DNA of 64,000 nucleotides from Hirundichthys speculiger (taxonomy: Eukaryota > Chordata > Actinopteri > Beloniformes > Exocoetidae), in the NCBI GenBank assembly GCA_018398805.1, contig JAGFBZ010000693.1:62001-126000 (forward strand). The letters are read 5' to 3'. The position numbers were made by a program, and so were the translations under genes. Numbering within the stretch: the first letter of the stretch is position 1; each line of letters opens with the position of its first letter. Below the pieces are notes generated by a model. That model did not search any database. It saw nothing but the letters and a program-made list of their open reading frames with translations, and was not told the DNA's origin. Of this stretch, positions 63,941 through 64,000 are shown one piece after another.

Positions 63941-64000
63941 TAGGGATGTAACGATATAGAAAATGTTACCCACAACATCTCAGAGTGACAACTGGATAAT
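63941..64000. mobile_element. possible start of another hAT-like element at the window edge
   Basis: TAGGGATGTAACGATATAGA resembles hAT-type terminal repeats in fish. Cut by the window end, so unconfirmed. Confidence 0.35.

Overview
This is eukaryotic, intron-dominated, AT-rich DNA that looks like a ray-finned fish. The evidence is a vertebrate-type MAGI scaffold gene whose exons sit in introns filled with repeats typical of teleosts: Tc1/mariner fossils, short hAT elements with 8-bp target duplications, a tRNA-derived SINE, L2/Rex-like LINE tails, and long (TA)n, (GATA)n and (TG)n microsatellites. A percomorph-like fish is my best guess. The species, and whether the gene is the a or b paralogue, cannot be decided from the window.

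Only one protein-coding gene can be supported: magi1, on the minus strand and open at both ends. Eleven coding exons were reconstructed from splice sites, reading-frame continuity and family resemblance. In transcript order they are 52166-52050, 20762-20643, 16307-16119, 15141-14919, 14363-14281, 13734-13699 (36 nt, with an alternative 39-nt form), 11126-11069, 10841-10747, 5913-5791, 5298-5113 and 4919-4308. They join without a frameshift or stop into 1842 nt (613 complete codons plus split codons at the two edges). The product runs from the guanylate-kinase-like region through WW1, WW2 and a proline-rich linker to PDZ1 and PDZ2. The first exon (N-terminal PDZ) should lie above position 64000 and the remaining PDZ exons below position 1.

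Layout: 1-4300 is intron with a LINE tail and a Tc1 fossil. 4.3-21 kb is the exon-dense part, with a near-complete dead Tc1 copy (6215-7384), two full-length short hAT copies (9059-10254 and 18515-19689), a LINE reverse-transcriptase fossil, a foldback element and a SINE. 20.8-52.0 kb is one intron of about 31 kb, which holds most of the mobile-element debris, including a nested Tc1/hAT/telomere-repeat junction at 35.4-37.4 kb. 52.2-64 kb is the start of the first intron, with two further hAT elements with target duplications and a GC-rich block carrying palindromic transcription-factor-like sites near 60.4 kb.

I see no CRISPR array, operon, phage or other prokaryotic system, and no rRNA or intact tRNA. 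The most interesting items are a NAGNAG microexon between the WW domains, matching phase-2 introns inside both WW domains, a hairpin element whose arms co-vary between two copies, antisense BED zinc-finger fossils in the hAT family, and interstitial telomeric repeats at rearranged junctions.
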